A DNA stretch of 64,000 bases from Nocardia carnea NBRC 14403 (lineage in GTDB: Bacteria > Actinomycetota > Actinomycetes > Mycobacteriales > Mycobacteriaceae): the NCBI RefSeq assembly GCF_000308515.1, contig NZ_BAFV01000070.1:62001-126000 (forward strand). Reading direction: 5' to 3'. Below the pieces are notes generated by a model, which worked only from the letters and a program-made list of their open reading frames with translations, was not told the origin of the DNA and searched no databases. Positions 42,550-50,598 of this stretch are shown piece after piece. The stretch's first letter is position 1. Every line of letters starts with the position of its first letter. The position numbers and the translations under genes were made by a program.

Positions 42550-42897
42550 ATACCCGCACTTCGGCCGGATACCGATCGAACACCGCTCTCCCCCGCTCAC
42601 AGTCGGCCAGATAACCCTCCCTGCCATCCGAACTCCGTAATCCAACGAGTGGCCCACTCCCGTCTACCGCGTGCGCGGTATGGCTCGATGCGCAGGTGCC
42701 GACCGTGCCGATGGGTCCCGTCACCGGGTCCGATGCCGCACGGTGGCAGCCCGTTGACAAGCCCGCTTATCAGCCGGCTCACAAATTCCTATTGAATGTG
42801 CCGTTATCTAGCGGTACGGTACTGAATGTATCGATAGCCGCTCCCGAGGGTGTAATAGCCCGAGGCACACGGGGCGCGACGAGTGAGGACTCCACCG
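42550..42897. other. 348-base region without a convincing gene
   Basis: No frame here looks coding; the 75-codon minus-strand frame 42533-42760 has no family resemblance. Promoter-like parts for the exported protein gene are present: TTGACA at 42754-42759, and TTGAAT (42792-42797) 17 bases from TACGGT (42815-42820). A TGAATGT direct repeat lies at 42793 and 42823. Confidence 0.4.
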
Positions 42898-43482
42898 ATG
42901 AACCGAAACCCCGAACAGCGCACCCGCCGCATCGCCGCCCGGATCGCCGCGATCGCGGTCATCGCCCTCGCGCCGCTGGCCGTCGCCGGCACCGCACTCG
43001 CAGACCCAGCAGGCGCGACACAGATCAGCGACCGCGACTCCCATAGCTCCGGCGGCCGCGACAACGACGGCGGCCACAACTTCGGCGACAACCGGCTCGG
43101 CGACAGCAAACCCGGCGACTACGGCATCGGCGATAACGACTTCGGCTGGGATGACAACGGCCACTATGGATATCGCGACCACAACCGGCAGAACTACGAC
43201 GGCTGGAACGACCAGTTCAACAGCGGGCACACCGACCGCGGGAACCGCGATTCGCACGCCGGTTACGGTGGCGGCCGCGACCACGACGGCCCGGCCGGCC
43301 ATGGGCACAGCAACGGCGGCGGCACCCAGAACCAGACCTGGAACATGCCCAACCCCTACATCCCGCCGCCCCCGCCCGCACTGCTGCCGGCAATCCCCGC
43401 GCTGCACTTGCCGTCACTGCCGCACCTGCCCCTGCCGATGGCCGGACTTCCGGGTATGCCCGGCACCGGCAGTGCGTTCTGA
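42898..43482 (+). CDS. Exported Asp/Gly/Asn/His-rich low-complexity protein
   Basis: 194-residue protein. A signal peptide of about 35 residues (basic head, IAAIAVIALAPLAVAGTALA, cleavage after ALA) is followed by a strongly hydrophilic segment (about 40-145) built of Asp, Gly, Asn, His and Arg, with GDxxxGDN-like repeats, and by a Pro/Leu-rich end (IPPPPPALLPAIPALHLP, LPHLPLPMAGLPGMPG). No Cys in the mature part. Unknown role; the middle could bind metal ions, the end could be wall- or membrane-facing. ATG 42898, GAGGA 8 bases upstream. Confidence 0.8.
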   Translation: MNRNPEQRTRRIAARIAAIAVIALAPLAVAGTALADPAGATQISDRDSHSSGGRDNDGGHNFGDNRLGDSKPGDYGIGDNDFGWDDNGHYGYRDHNRQNYDGWNDQFNSGHTDRGNRDSHAGYGGGRDHDGPAGHGHSNGGGTQNQTWNMPNPYIPPPPPALLPAIPALHLPSLPHLPLPMAGLPGMPGTGSAF

Positions 43483-43696
43483 CATTCCATATCGTGCCGT
43501 TGGACAACGGTTCGTCTGCCGATGACCCTCTCGGAACACACGGCCGGGTCCTCTGACCGAGGCCCCGGCCGAAGCCCGATACAGACAGGCGCCGAGAGTG
43601 ATCCCAGCGAGATGACCACCGACATATCGGCACCTCGGACCGCTCTACCGGGATCCGGCGACCTGACCTATCAGCGCCGGCCGGCTCGAATTCATC

Positions 43697-44545
43697 ATGG
43701 TTTCGAAACACGACCGCAGATTCAGCCCGGTTACTCCGGCTCGAGTCTCAACCGTTGTTTCAACGATACGATTCACATGCATGAACCGAGCCGCACGGAA
43801 GACCCAGCCCATATCGACCGAGGCCCGAGCCGTGCTGTATCCGGCCATCACCGAGGCGGCCCGCCGGGTGAGCGCGGACGCTGTCGGGTTGATCGATGCG
43901 GGCTGCGGTGCCGGTTTCGATCTGACCGTCGACCGCGTCGGCATCACCTACCGCAACGGACACCCGCTGGGCGACCCACATTCACCTCTCCAGCTCTCGT
44001 CCGCGATCGTCGGCCTCCGTCCCGTCCCGGTGCAGACCATGCCGCAGGTCGTCACCCGGATCGGTATCGACAGCGATCCGATAGACGTGACCGATCCGGC
44101 TGCGGCCCAACGGCTACGAGACTCCGCCCCGCCGGACCGGCCCGAACTTTCGGCTCGACTGGACGCCGATATCGCGTTGACCTCCGCGACCGCCCCACAA
44201 CTGCTGCGCGGCAACGCCCTCGACCTACTACCCGACGCCATCGCCCAGGTCCCCGCGGACGCCCTCCCTGTCATCACCACGACCTGGGCCCTATCCCGCT
44301 TCCCACGCGAACACCGCCTGCGTTTCCTGCACCGGCTGGACGAATCGGCCGCCGGTCGCATGGTGGCCTGGGTGTCGGTCGAAGGCGTCGGCGTGGCTCC
44401 GGCCATACCGACATTCGGCGACCGGCACGCTTCCGGCCACAGCATCATCGGCCTGGCAATCTTCGACGGTTCGACCCTGCATACCGAGGCCATCGGCCGT
44501 TGCTGGTCCCGCGGCCGCATGCTGAGCTGGCTGACGAACTCCTGA
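43697..44545 (+). CDS. DUF2332 family protein, N-terminally shortened
   Basis: 282 residues. The part from NRAARKTQPISTEARAVLYP onward matches the latter two-thirds of DUF2332 proteins (LIDAGCGAGFDL, HPLGDPHSPLQL, LLRGNALDLLPDAIAQVP, TTTWALSRFPREHRLRFLHR). The first about 100 residues of the family are absent and replaced by an unrelated head; no ribosome site is seen at 43697 or at the inner ATG 43781. It may be a decayed gene, or the start may be elsewhere. The 214 bases before it hold nothing else I recognise. Confidence 0.6.
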   Translation: MVSKHDRRFSPVTPARVSTVVSTIRFTCMNRAARKTQPISTEARAVLYPAITEAARRVSADAVGLIDAGCGAGFDLTVDRVGITYRNGHPLGDPHSPLQLSSAIVGLRPVPVQTMPQVVTRIGIDSDPIDVTDPAAAQRLRDSAPPDRPELSARLDADIALTSATAPQLLRGNALDLLPDAIAQVPADALPVITTTWALSRFPREHRLRFLHRLDESAAGRMVAWVSVEGVGVAPAIPTFGDRHASGHSIIGLAIFDGSTLHTEAIGRCWSRGRMLSWLTNS

Positions 44546-44547
44546 TA

Positions 44548-45036
44548 TCAGCTGTTCCAGTCGCTCCACACCGGTGCCGGGCCGATGAAGAACACACCGT
44601 AGTCCTCCAGGACGTTGGTGTTCGCGTCGTCGTGGCGGGCGTCCGCCGAACCGACCGCGGTGAAGTACCCCTCCAGCGCGCCCGGGGTGTTACCGATCAG
44701 CACCTCGGCGGTGTCGGTGATCGTCTGAAAGGTGTGCGCAACATTGCGCGGGCCGAATACGAAGGCGCCGGGGTCGGCTTCCTGTACCGCGCAGGTCTCC
44801 AGGGTCGATCCGCCGAGCCAGAACCGCACCCGGCCCGATACCACCGTCCAGAATTCGTCTTCCCGGGTGTGGAAATGTAGTGGGGGCGCGGATTCGGGGT
44901 TGAGGGTCATCCGCATCATGGTCAGTTGACCGGCGGTGTCCTGTTCGGTGAGCGACTGCTCGAATCGAGTGTTGTAGTAACCGTATGTCGGCTGCGTCCA
45001 CGGATTGCGGACGCCACCACGACCGATCGCTGTCAT
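44548..45036 (-). CDS. Cupin-domain protein
   Basis: 162-residue single cupin. Motif 1 PPLHFHTREDEFWTVVSGRV supplies two His and a Glu for a metal; motif 2 FVFGPRNVAHTF supplies the third His. Small cupins of this kind are dioxygenases, isomerases or sensors; substrate unknown. ATG 45036 has GAGGG upstream. Its stop lies next to the convergent DUF2332-like gene. Confidence 0.87.
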   Translation of the reverse strand: MTAIGRGGVRNPWTQPTYGYYNTRFEQSLTEQDTAGQLTMMRMTLNPESAPPLHFHTREDEFWTVVSGRVRFWLGGSTLETCAVQEADPGAFVFGPRNVAHTFQTITDTAEVLIGNTPGALEGYFTAVGSADARHDDANTNVLEDYGVFFIGPAPVWSDWNS

Positions 45037-45246
45037 GGTCAGCCCTCTTTCAGCTTGCAGCACCGGCGATTTCGCCGACCGCAGCGATTTTAGTGGGCCG
45101 TCGGCGAGACGGCAGGCGAACGCGGATCGCCCCGGTGGAACCGCAGGCCCGCGCGTCTTCGCGGTCTCGTCCGCACGCGATACCGGTGAGTCGAGCATCG
45201 ACGAGCGGACACCGATAGTGACAACGGCTGCCCTGCGCGAACGCCG

Positions 45247-46047
45247 CTACCGGCGAATGCCGACACCGATCAAGGTGGTGGCGTCGAGCTCGCGGATTCC
45301 GGCGGCGTCGAGAGAGGCCAGGTAGGCATCGCGGACCGCAGCTCGTTGCGACTCGTCGAGTTCGGTGAGGGCGCCCGCAAACCCGGAGCCCGTGACGAGC
45401 AGCCACGCGATCTCAGGGGTCATCGAGACCCGGAGTTCGTGCTCGGCTACGGCGACATCGGTGAGTCCGCGTGCGCCGAGCCAGTCGCGGAACGGGGCCG
45501 GCTGGTTGAGCTCGTCGACGAGATGCGGTGGCCGCGGCGGCGGCGGTGTCGCGCCGGTGACCGCGGCAACCGCCGCCCCGAGATGCTTACCCGCGGTTTC
45601 GACGGCACCACGCCGCCAGATCGTGAACCCGGCCCGGCCGCCCGGACGCACCCGGCTGATCAGGTGTTCGGTTCCGGCGGTCATATCCGGGAAGAAGAAG
45701 ATCCCCAGCACGACCTGCACCAGGTCGTAGCCGTCGTGCGGCCAGGCGGTGACATCCCCGATATGCGGGTGCAGCTGAGGGTGGCCGGACGCCCGCTGCC
45801 GCAGGACATCGATCAGTGCTCCCGACAGATCGACCGCATCCACCTGCCCCGCCGGCCCGACGCACTCCGCGGTGGGCAGCGCCGACGCACCGGTACCACA
45901 GCAGGCGTCGAGCACCCGCTCACCGGAAGCCGGGGCGGTGCTCGCCAACGTCGCCGCGGCGATCGGCCGCCACAGATACTCACCGAGGCGGTCGAAATCG
46001 GTAGCGGCGGTATCGAAGGCCCGAGTGGAGCGGTCGTTGACAGACAT
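45247..46047 (-). CDS. Class I SAM-dependent methyltransferase
   Basis: 266-residue UbiE-like methyltransferase. SAM site VLDACCGTGASALPTAECVG (motif I), VDAVDLSGALIDVLRQRA (acidic ribose-binding residue), later LISRVRPGGRAGFTIW. Substrate unknown. ATG 46047 is chosen; an upstream TTG would add 8 residues. Confidence 0.88.
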   Translation of the reverse strand: MSVNDRSTRAFDTAATDFDRLGEYLWRPIAAATLASTAPASGERVLDACCGTGASALPTAECVGPAGQVDAVDLSGALIDVLRQRASGHPQLHPHIGDVTAWPHDGYDLVQVVLGIFFFPDMTAGTEHLISRVRPGGRAGFTIWRRGAVETAGKHLGAAVAAVTGATPPPPRPPHLVDELNQPAPFRDWLGARGLTDVAVAEHELRVSMTPEIAWLLVTGSGFAGALTELDESQRAAVRDAYLASLDAAGIRELDATTLIGVGIRR

Positions 46048-46183
46048 AGCCGTAACGGTAATGGTTTTCAACTATTCCGGCTACACCTCGCAGCAGCAGA
46101 CCGTGCGAACCATGGACGATCACACAGACACGCTGGCGTTCCACCTATGGATTCGGACGAGCACATGCCGTTGACTAGCTGCT

Positions 46184-46612
46184 ATGAGCGACGACTCCGC
46201 CCACCTCACCGCCGCCGATCTCGAATTCCTCGCACGCCCCCTGCACGGATTCCTGTCCGTCGCCGGAGCCACACAGCCGCCACAGCCCCGGCCCGTATGG
46301 TTCGAGGCCACCACGGAAGGAACTATCCAGCTCTTCACGGAACCGGACTCGCTGAAGGTGCGCCGGCTGCGCCGCGATCCCCGCGCCTCGCTCGTCGTCG
46401 CGGCCCCGGTAGGCGAACTCGAACGCTGGGTGTCCATCACCGGCCACACCACCATAGAGTCCGACGGCGCGCACGACCTGTGTTCCCGGCTCGCCCCGCG
46501 CTATTGGGACCTCGACGATCAGTCCCGAGCCGACACACTCACCGAGATACTCGGGGGTGAACTGCTCCGCGTCGTCATCCACCCGGAAAAAGTGCATCGG
46601 TACGCTCTCTGA
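46184..46612 (+). CDS. Pyridoxamine 5'-phosphate oxidase-family flavin/F420-binding protein
   Basis: 142-residue split-barrel protein: FLSVAGATQPPQPRPVWFEA, IQLFTEPDSLKVRRLRRDPR and ASLVVAAPV follow the pattern of small FMN- or F420-dependent reductases of actinobacteria. Cofactor and substrate not certain. ATG 46184, divergent from the methyltransferase gene. Confidence 0.85.
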   Translation: MSDDSAHLTAADLEFLARPLHGFLSVAGATQPPQPRPVWFEATTEGTIQLFTEPDSLKVRRLRRDPRASLVVAAPVGELERWVSITGHTTIESDGAHDLCSRLAPRYWDLDDQSRADTLTEILGGELLRVVIHPEKVHRYAL

Positions 46613-46693
46613 TCACGCGCCTGCCTGAGCTGGAGGAACCGTCGACATCGTCGTCGGCTCAGTGACTGAATGAGGCCGTCCACCGCGCGCCAC

Positions 46694-46715
46694 GATAGTA
46701 TGCAGATGTACTATC
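46694..46715. promoter_or_regulatory. Inverted repeat at promoter of the second toxin-antitoxin pair
   Basis: GATAGTA-N8-TACTATC, perfect 7-bp arms. TACTAT in the right arm (46709-46714) can be the -10 element, 18 bases before the GTG start of the toxin gene. Probable autoregulatory operator. Confidence 0.65.
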
Positions 46716-46732
46716 CGGTGTATGGTGGGTAA

Positions 46733-47101
46733 GTGAGCTTTCGACTGGAGATGGTCGATGACGTGCGTGAATGGTTACATCGACTGAGACATGAAGACAG
46801 AGCAAGCGCCCTTCTCGTAGGCCAGGCACTCACCGCTCTATTGGACGAAGGTCCTGCACTGGGTCGGCCGCTGGTGGACCGGATCAAGGGCTCACCACTG
46901 CTGCATAACCTCAAAGAACTACGTCCGGGATCGACCGCCGCCAGCGAGATCAGAATTTTGTTCGTTTTCGACCCGGACCGCAATGCCGTACTACTGGTAG
47001 CAGGCGACAAAGCCGGGCGATGGACCAACTGGTACCGAGAGGCAATACCGGAAGCCGAGCTACGGTACGCCGAGTACTTGGAAGGTAGGAAACGCTCATG
47101 A
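46733..47101 (+). CDS. RelE/HigB-type toxin (Gp49-like)
   Basis: 122-residue toxin-family protein: MVDDVREWLHRLRHEDRASA, GPALGRPLVDRIKGSPLLHN, LKELRPGSTAASEIRILFVF and DKAGRWTNWYREAIPEAE match the phage-derived Gp49/HigB type. GTG 46733. Overlaps the antitoxin start by 4 bases (ATGA). Confidence 0.9.
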   Translation: MSFRLEMVDDVREWLHRLRHEDRASALLVGQALTALLDEGPALGRPLVDRIKGSPLLHNLKELRPGSTAASEIRILFVFDPDRNAVLLVAGDKAGRWTNWYREAIPEAELRYAEYLEGRKRS

Positions 47102-47421
47102 GCACACATTCTTATGACAAGGAGAGCTTCCTGGCCGAGTTCTTCCCCGATGAGAACGATCGAGTCGAGGTCGAGGAAGGCGCTCAGCACATGGTCGCAC
47201 TCAGCCGCGCTACCCGGCTCGCGGAAATGCGTAAACGCCTGGGACTCACTCAAGCCCAAATCGCGGACCGGATGCACGTTCGCCAGGAACGGGTTTCCGC
47301 TTTGGAGCGCGCGGATATCACTGCCAGCGAGCTGCGGACCCTCGCCGCTTACATCGAAGCTCTCGGCGGACGAATGGAGATAGTCGCAGACTTCGGCGGA
47401 GAGCGCCTCGTCGTCGGCTGA
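47098..47421 (+). CDS. XRE-family antitoxin
   Basis: 107-residue antitoxin with a helix-turn-helix near 45-100 (LAEMRKRLGLTQAQIADRMH, ALERADITASELRTLAAYIE) and the usual end LGGRMEIVADFGGERLVVG. Coupled to the toxin gene by ATGA. Second hig-like module in the window, 11.5 kb from the first, of a different subtype. Confidence 0.9.
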   Translation: MSTHSYDKESFLAEFFPDENDRVEVEEGAQHMVALSRATRLAEMRKRLGLTQAQIADRMHVRQERVSALERADITASELRTLAAYIEALGGRMEIVADFGGERLVVG

Positions 47422-47631
47422 TCCGGGACAGCGGCTCGCGGGCTCGCTGCGTCGATATCGACGACCGCAACAGAGAGATCGCATCCGCTGACTCGGGCAC
47501 GGGTCAACCCCGGACCTGCCGTATCCGAACGGGTACGGTTTCGACGACCGGGCGCTAACAGCAGCGATCTTGACCGAACATCTGCCGGCCGAACCGGACA
47601 TGATCGTCGAGCGTCATAGATCAGACGGCTG

Positions 47632-47844
47632 TCAGGGCAATCGACCGAAGCTGCCGGAACGCGCATGTGCGGTAAAGGCAGCCCATTCACCTGCAGCAAA
47701 AACGAGCGCCGGTCCTGTCGCGTTCTTGGAATCGCGGACGCCGACCCTTCCATCCTGTAACCACGCCACTTCGACGCAAGCACTCTGGCTACCACTACGG
47801 CTGCTCTTGAACCAGGACGCCCCGGATAGGTCAACGTTTGTCAC
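47632..47844 (-). CDS. DUF397 domain protein
   Basis: 70-residue protein with the whole DUF397 pattern: WFKSSRSGSQSACVEVAW, DGRVGVRDSKNATGPALVF, GEWAAFTAHARSG. In streptomycetes such proteins pair with DUF5753 helix-turn-helix regulators. Overlaps the upstream regulator gene by 14 bases. GTG 47844. Confidence 0.93.
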   Translation of the reverse strand: MTNVDLSGASWFKSSRSGSQSACVEVAWLQDGRVGVRDSKNATGPALVFAAGEWAAFTAHARSGSFGRLP

Positions 47845-48745
47845 GATCGAACTCCCTCATGGCCCGGCGAATCAGCTCCCGGGTTCGACTTTCATCCAAT
47901 GACGCGCTTCTGATGGCAGCCGCAAGTTCACTATAGAGCCGTACTTCGTCGGGCTTCTCGAGATATACATCCTGCGCCGGGCCTCCTTCCATGAAGACGA
48001 TCGGCGGTTCGATCACTTCACCACGACCACCGGCACCGAAGGCCAGGATTGTAAACATGCCGTATGGCATCCCCCAGGTCATGCCGGCCGAGTACGGGTG
48101 CACACGAACGATGACGTTGTCGAGCTTCGAAACCTCAGCCAAATGCCCCAGTTGCCGCGCCATAACCCTTGGGCTGCCGATCACCCGATGTAACGCCGAC
48201 TCATGGAGCAGGACTTCCAGTATCACCGGATCAGTCCTACGAGTAACGATTCGCTGTCGCTTCAGCCGGTGCTCCACACGGCGTTCCACGTCCTCACCGG
48301 AGGCGAAGCCTGGATAGGCACCGATAACAGCGCGCGCGTACTCGGGAGTCTGAAGCAGGCCCGGAACGTGCTCGTGATATGTCACTTGCTGTTGCGCGGC
48401 CGCCTCCAATCCGACGTACATGTTGTAGGCATCGGAGTACAACCCGCCGTAGGCGTGATACCAGCTTTGAGCCCTGGCAAGTACCGCCAGATCCATTGCC
48501 GCTCGGGTGTCGTCGTCACTGACGTCGTACAACTCACAGAGGGCGCGAACATCTTGCTTGCGCACCTTCTGGGTCTGCCCGGCCTCGACTCGCTGGAGCG
48601 CCGAAGGCGAGAGATCTACCAGTTTCGCGGCAGCGGCGATGGTGAAGCCGTTGGCGTCGCGCCTGTCGCGAAGAAACCTGCCGAGCTGGCGCCGGGGCAG
48701 CGTCGAGGTCGGCACCGGATCCGCGTCGTCATCGAACTCTGTCAC
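47831..48745 (-). CDS. XRE-family regulator with DUF5753 domain
   Basis: 304-residue regulator of the WhiJ-like group. Helix-turn-helix about 20-80 (LGRFLRDRRDANGFTIAAAA, LSPSALQRVEAGQTQKVRKQ) and DUF5753 about 100-290 (QVTYHEHVPGLLQTPEYARA, VILEVLLHESALHRVIGSPR, MFTILAFGAG). With the DUF397 protein it forms a unit whose targets are often developmental or local. GGGGG 6 bases before GTG 48745. Candidate dyads for it lie upstream (48832-48859). Confidence 0.92.
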   Translation of the reverse strand: MTEFDDDADPVPTSTLPRRQLGRFLRDRRDANGFTIAAAAKLVDLSPSALQRVEAGQTQKVRKQDVRALCELYDVSDDDTRAAMDLAVLARAQSWYHAYGGLYSDAYNMYVGLEAAAQQQVTYHEHVPGLLQTPEYARAVIGAYPGFASGEDVERRVEHRLKRQRIVTRRTDPVILEVLLHESALHRVIGSPRVMARQLGHLAEVSKLDNVIVRVHPYSAGMTWGMPYGMFTILAFGAGGRGEVIEPPIVFMEGGPAQDVYLEKPDEVRLYSELAAAIRSASLDESRTRELIRRAMREFDRDKR

Positions 48746-49059
48746 GTTGAACCCCCTTGTTGCGGAATCGGATCAGATCAGTCGCGCAATCGGTTCAGTT
48801 CTACCCGACCTTCGAATACCTTCGTGGACTTTCGGATGAATTGCTATCGGGTATCCGATTTTTGTTGGCCCGGAAATACGCACATGGTGTGCTGAGTGTG
48901 CCGTCGGACGCCGCCCGAGCTGCATAGACCGCCCAACTGAGGCACCGCCCCAACCTGATCCACGACCCTCCTCAAAGCCGGCCGGCCGCCCCTGGCCGAT
49001 GACACTGCGCGGGTCACCGGTTCGGCCGTTTCGCCCATCGATTGCGTTCCGGAGGAAAC
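48746..49059. other. 314-base divergent promoter region without a gene
   Basis: Lies between the DUF5753 regulator and the plus-strand small genes. Holds ATCGG-GTAT-CCGAT (48846-48859) and TCGGAT-N15-ATCCGA (48832-48858), candidate regulator sites. I see no coding frame. Confidence 0.4.
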
Positions 49060-49425
49060 ATGCTCTTGCCACACACAGCGCCAACTCGTCCCGACATGCC
49101 TACCGCTATCGGATTCGTTCGCACCGAGCTGTCCAGGCAGCACTCCCTACGTCACGCTGACGAAATACACCGGCACGCCCGCACTTCCGGCTACCGCTAC
49201 GTCTACACCGTCCGTCCGCCGGTCAATGAACCCCACCCTCTGACCTACGTACGTGCCCTCGCCACCGAACTGCGAGCCCAAATCATCATCACCTTCGACC
49301 TCGACCAAGTCGACAACCAACCCCACCTGATCTGCGACCTCGGGTACCGCCTGGAAACCGTGTGCCCGCCCACGGTCTGGGCACCCTGCACGCCACTCGA
49401 CAGAACCGAGGTAACGACCCGATGA
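49060..49425 (+). CDS. Hypothetical protein, possibly resolvase-N-terminus-like
   Basis: 121 residues. The line TAIGFVRTELSRQHSLRHAD, ARTSGYRYVYTVRP, ITFDLDQVDN has the strand/helix rhythm of a serine-recombinase N-terminal domain, but the catalytic Ser of those enzymes is not evident (the place reads RTELSRQHS). GGAGG 4 bases before ATG 49060. Opens a plus-strand run of small genes facing the DUF5753 regulator. Function unassigned. Confidence 0.6.
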   Translation: MLLPHTAPTRPDMPTAIGFVRTELSRQHSLRHADEIHRHARTSGYRYVYTVRPPVNEPHPLTYVRALATELRAQIIITFDLDQVDNQPHLICDLGYRLETVCPPTVWAPCTPLDRTEVTTR

Positions 49426-49769
49426 GCACCTTGCACGCGCTCTGCACCGTATTGCTCACAGTCGCACTGTCCGGTTTCGCGGTGATCGCGATCGGCTGTA
49501 TCTGGCCCACCGACCCTCCACTACTGTCCGCCGACACCCGCACCGCACCACACTCGACCCGGCACCCCGTCGAATCCGTTCCCGCCTCCATGTCGTGGAC
49601 CTGCGCCTTGCCCGGCGTACCACTCGACCTCGACGACGCGTACAACGCCTTGCGACACCACCGCGCACACGACTGTCCTCGCAGGCGAATTGCCTACGCC
49701 ACGCTCATCGCCCACGGCTGCCTCGTCCCGGATGCCCACCGCCCGAGTCGGCGGACGGTCGTGCCATGA
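49422..49769 (+). CDS. Hypothetical small protein with N-terminal membrane helix
   Basis: 115 residues. Helix at about 4-28 (LHALCTVLLTVALSGFAVIA), then an exported or cytoplasmic part with several Cys (WTCALPG, HDCPRRR, HGCLVP) and His. ATG 49422 overlaps the previous stop (ATGA), and its own stop overlaps the next ATG in the same way. Unknown role. Confidence 0.65.
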   Translation: MSTLHALCTVLLTVALSGFAVIAIGCIWPTDPPLLSADTRTAPHSTRHPVESVPASMSWTCALPGVPLDLDDAYNALRHHRAHDCPRRRIAYATLIAHGCLVPDAHRPSRRTVVP

Positions 49770-49918
49770 AACAAGTGAGCGTAACCGGCGGCGCCGGTTT
49801 CCTCCGCGCTCACCTGTGCCGCGCACCGTTCGGCCGGCAACCCACAGCCCCCAATCCACACCCACAGCTGCACCCTCAGCGACCGATACGACTGGCCGAG
49901 CCCACGACCATGAGATAG
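49766..49918 (+). pseudogene. Fragment of an NAD-dependent epimerase/dehydratase
   Basis: 50-residue frame starting MKQVSVTGGAGFLRAHLCRA, the first strand, glycine loop and helix of an extended SDR epimerase (the family has GGAGFIGSHL), then a Pro/Arg-rich end and a stop. The remaining about 250 residues of an epimerase are not nearby. ATGA overlap with the preceding gene. Confidence 0.55.
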
Positions 49919-49927
49919 AGAGACATC

Positions 49928-50581
49928 GTGAAAACCGATGCGGCGATAGCGCTGCGGCGCGATAGCGAGCCGAGGCCACTGAGTATCCGAAACCTGGAGA
50001 TCGCGCAGAGGTTGCCTGCTCGCTGTGCCCGGCACGGTCGGCGCGCGATCGAATACATCGAAACCGAACTCCGATTGCACCAGGGCCACCGTGGACAGGT
50101 GGAGACCACATGGTGGTCGAGTTTCCGCTGGAGCCTGCTCGACTACCAGCCGACCATGCCGTCCACCTCGCTACAAGTCCGTGGCCGGTGGCCGATGTGC
50201 CGATTCTGTGTGGCCCAGCGTCGTTTTCTCGAATCCATCGCCTACGGCATCGGCCTGGCCGGCCCCGCTGCCTTCGTCATACTTTTCTTCGCCGCCCAGG
50301 CCGGTGCACTCCAGTCGGTACCGATGCCCTTGATACTGGCCTTCTTTCCCGGCTGGATGCCATGCGGTGTGGGACTCGCACTCAGCCTCCACAACCGAGG
50401 CAATCGCCCCGCCCGCGTCCTTCCGATGACCAGCGCATCGTCGATGACTATCCGAGCACATCGGCGATTCGCTGCCGCGGTCGCAACAGAAAAGCCGGAA
50501 CAGCGGGAAACCCACTGGACCACCACTCCGGCCGGGACCGGTTCGGCTCCTGCGACTTCTCTCGATCCTGGGGAGATTTGA
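49928..50581 (+). CDS. Hypothetical protein with Cys/His pairs and membrane helices
   Basis: 217 residues. The N-terminal part has CARHGRR and, later, CRFCVAQRR, a possible zinc-binding treble of Cys/His. Two membrane helices follow (about 108-128 and 133-153). The C-terminal third is hydrophilic with Thr/Pro/Gly. GTG 49928, 9 bases after the epimerase fragment. I do not recognise the family. Convergent with the lipoprotein pair. Confidence 0.6.
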   Translation: MKTDAAIALRRDSEPRPLSIRNLEIAQRLPARCARHGRRAIEYIETELRLHQGHRGQVETTWWSSFRWSLLDYQPTMPSTSLQVRGRWPMCRFCVAQRRFLESIAYGIGLAGPAAFVILFFAAQAGALQSVPMPLILAFFPGWMPCGVGLALSLHNRGNRPARVLPMTSASSMTIRAHRRFAAAVATEKPEQRETHWTTTPAGTGSAPATSLDPGEI

Positions 50582-50598
50582 TCGGCCGGTCGGCGGCC

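Noticed and set aside
42533..42760. 75-codon minus-strand frame after the DUF5713 gene
   Set aside because: No recognisable family or ribosome site; runs into the end of the neighbouring gene.
42898..43482. CRISPR-like or tandem DNA repeats in the Asp/Gly-rich gene
   Set aside because: Repetition is at the amino-acid level only; DNA units are irregular in length and sequence. No CRISPR array seen elsewhere.
49060..49425. Active serine recombinase
   Set aside because: Only a vague resemblance to the N-terminal domain, no clear catalytic Ser and no DNA-binding part.
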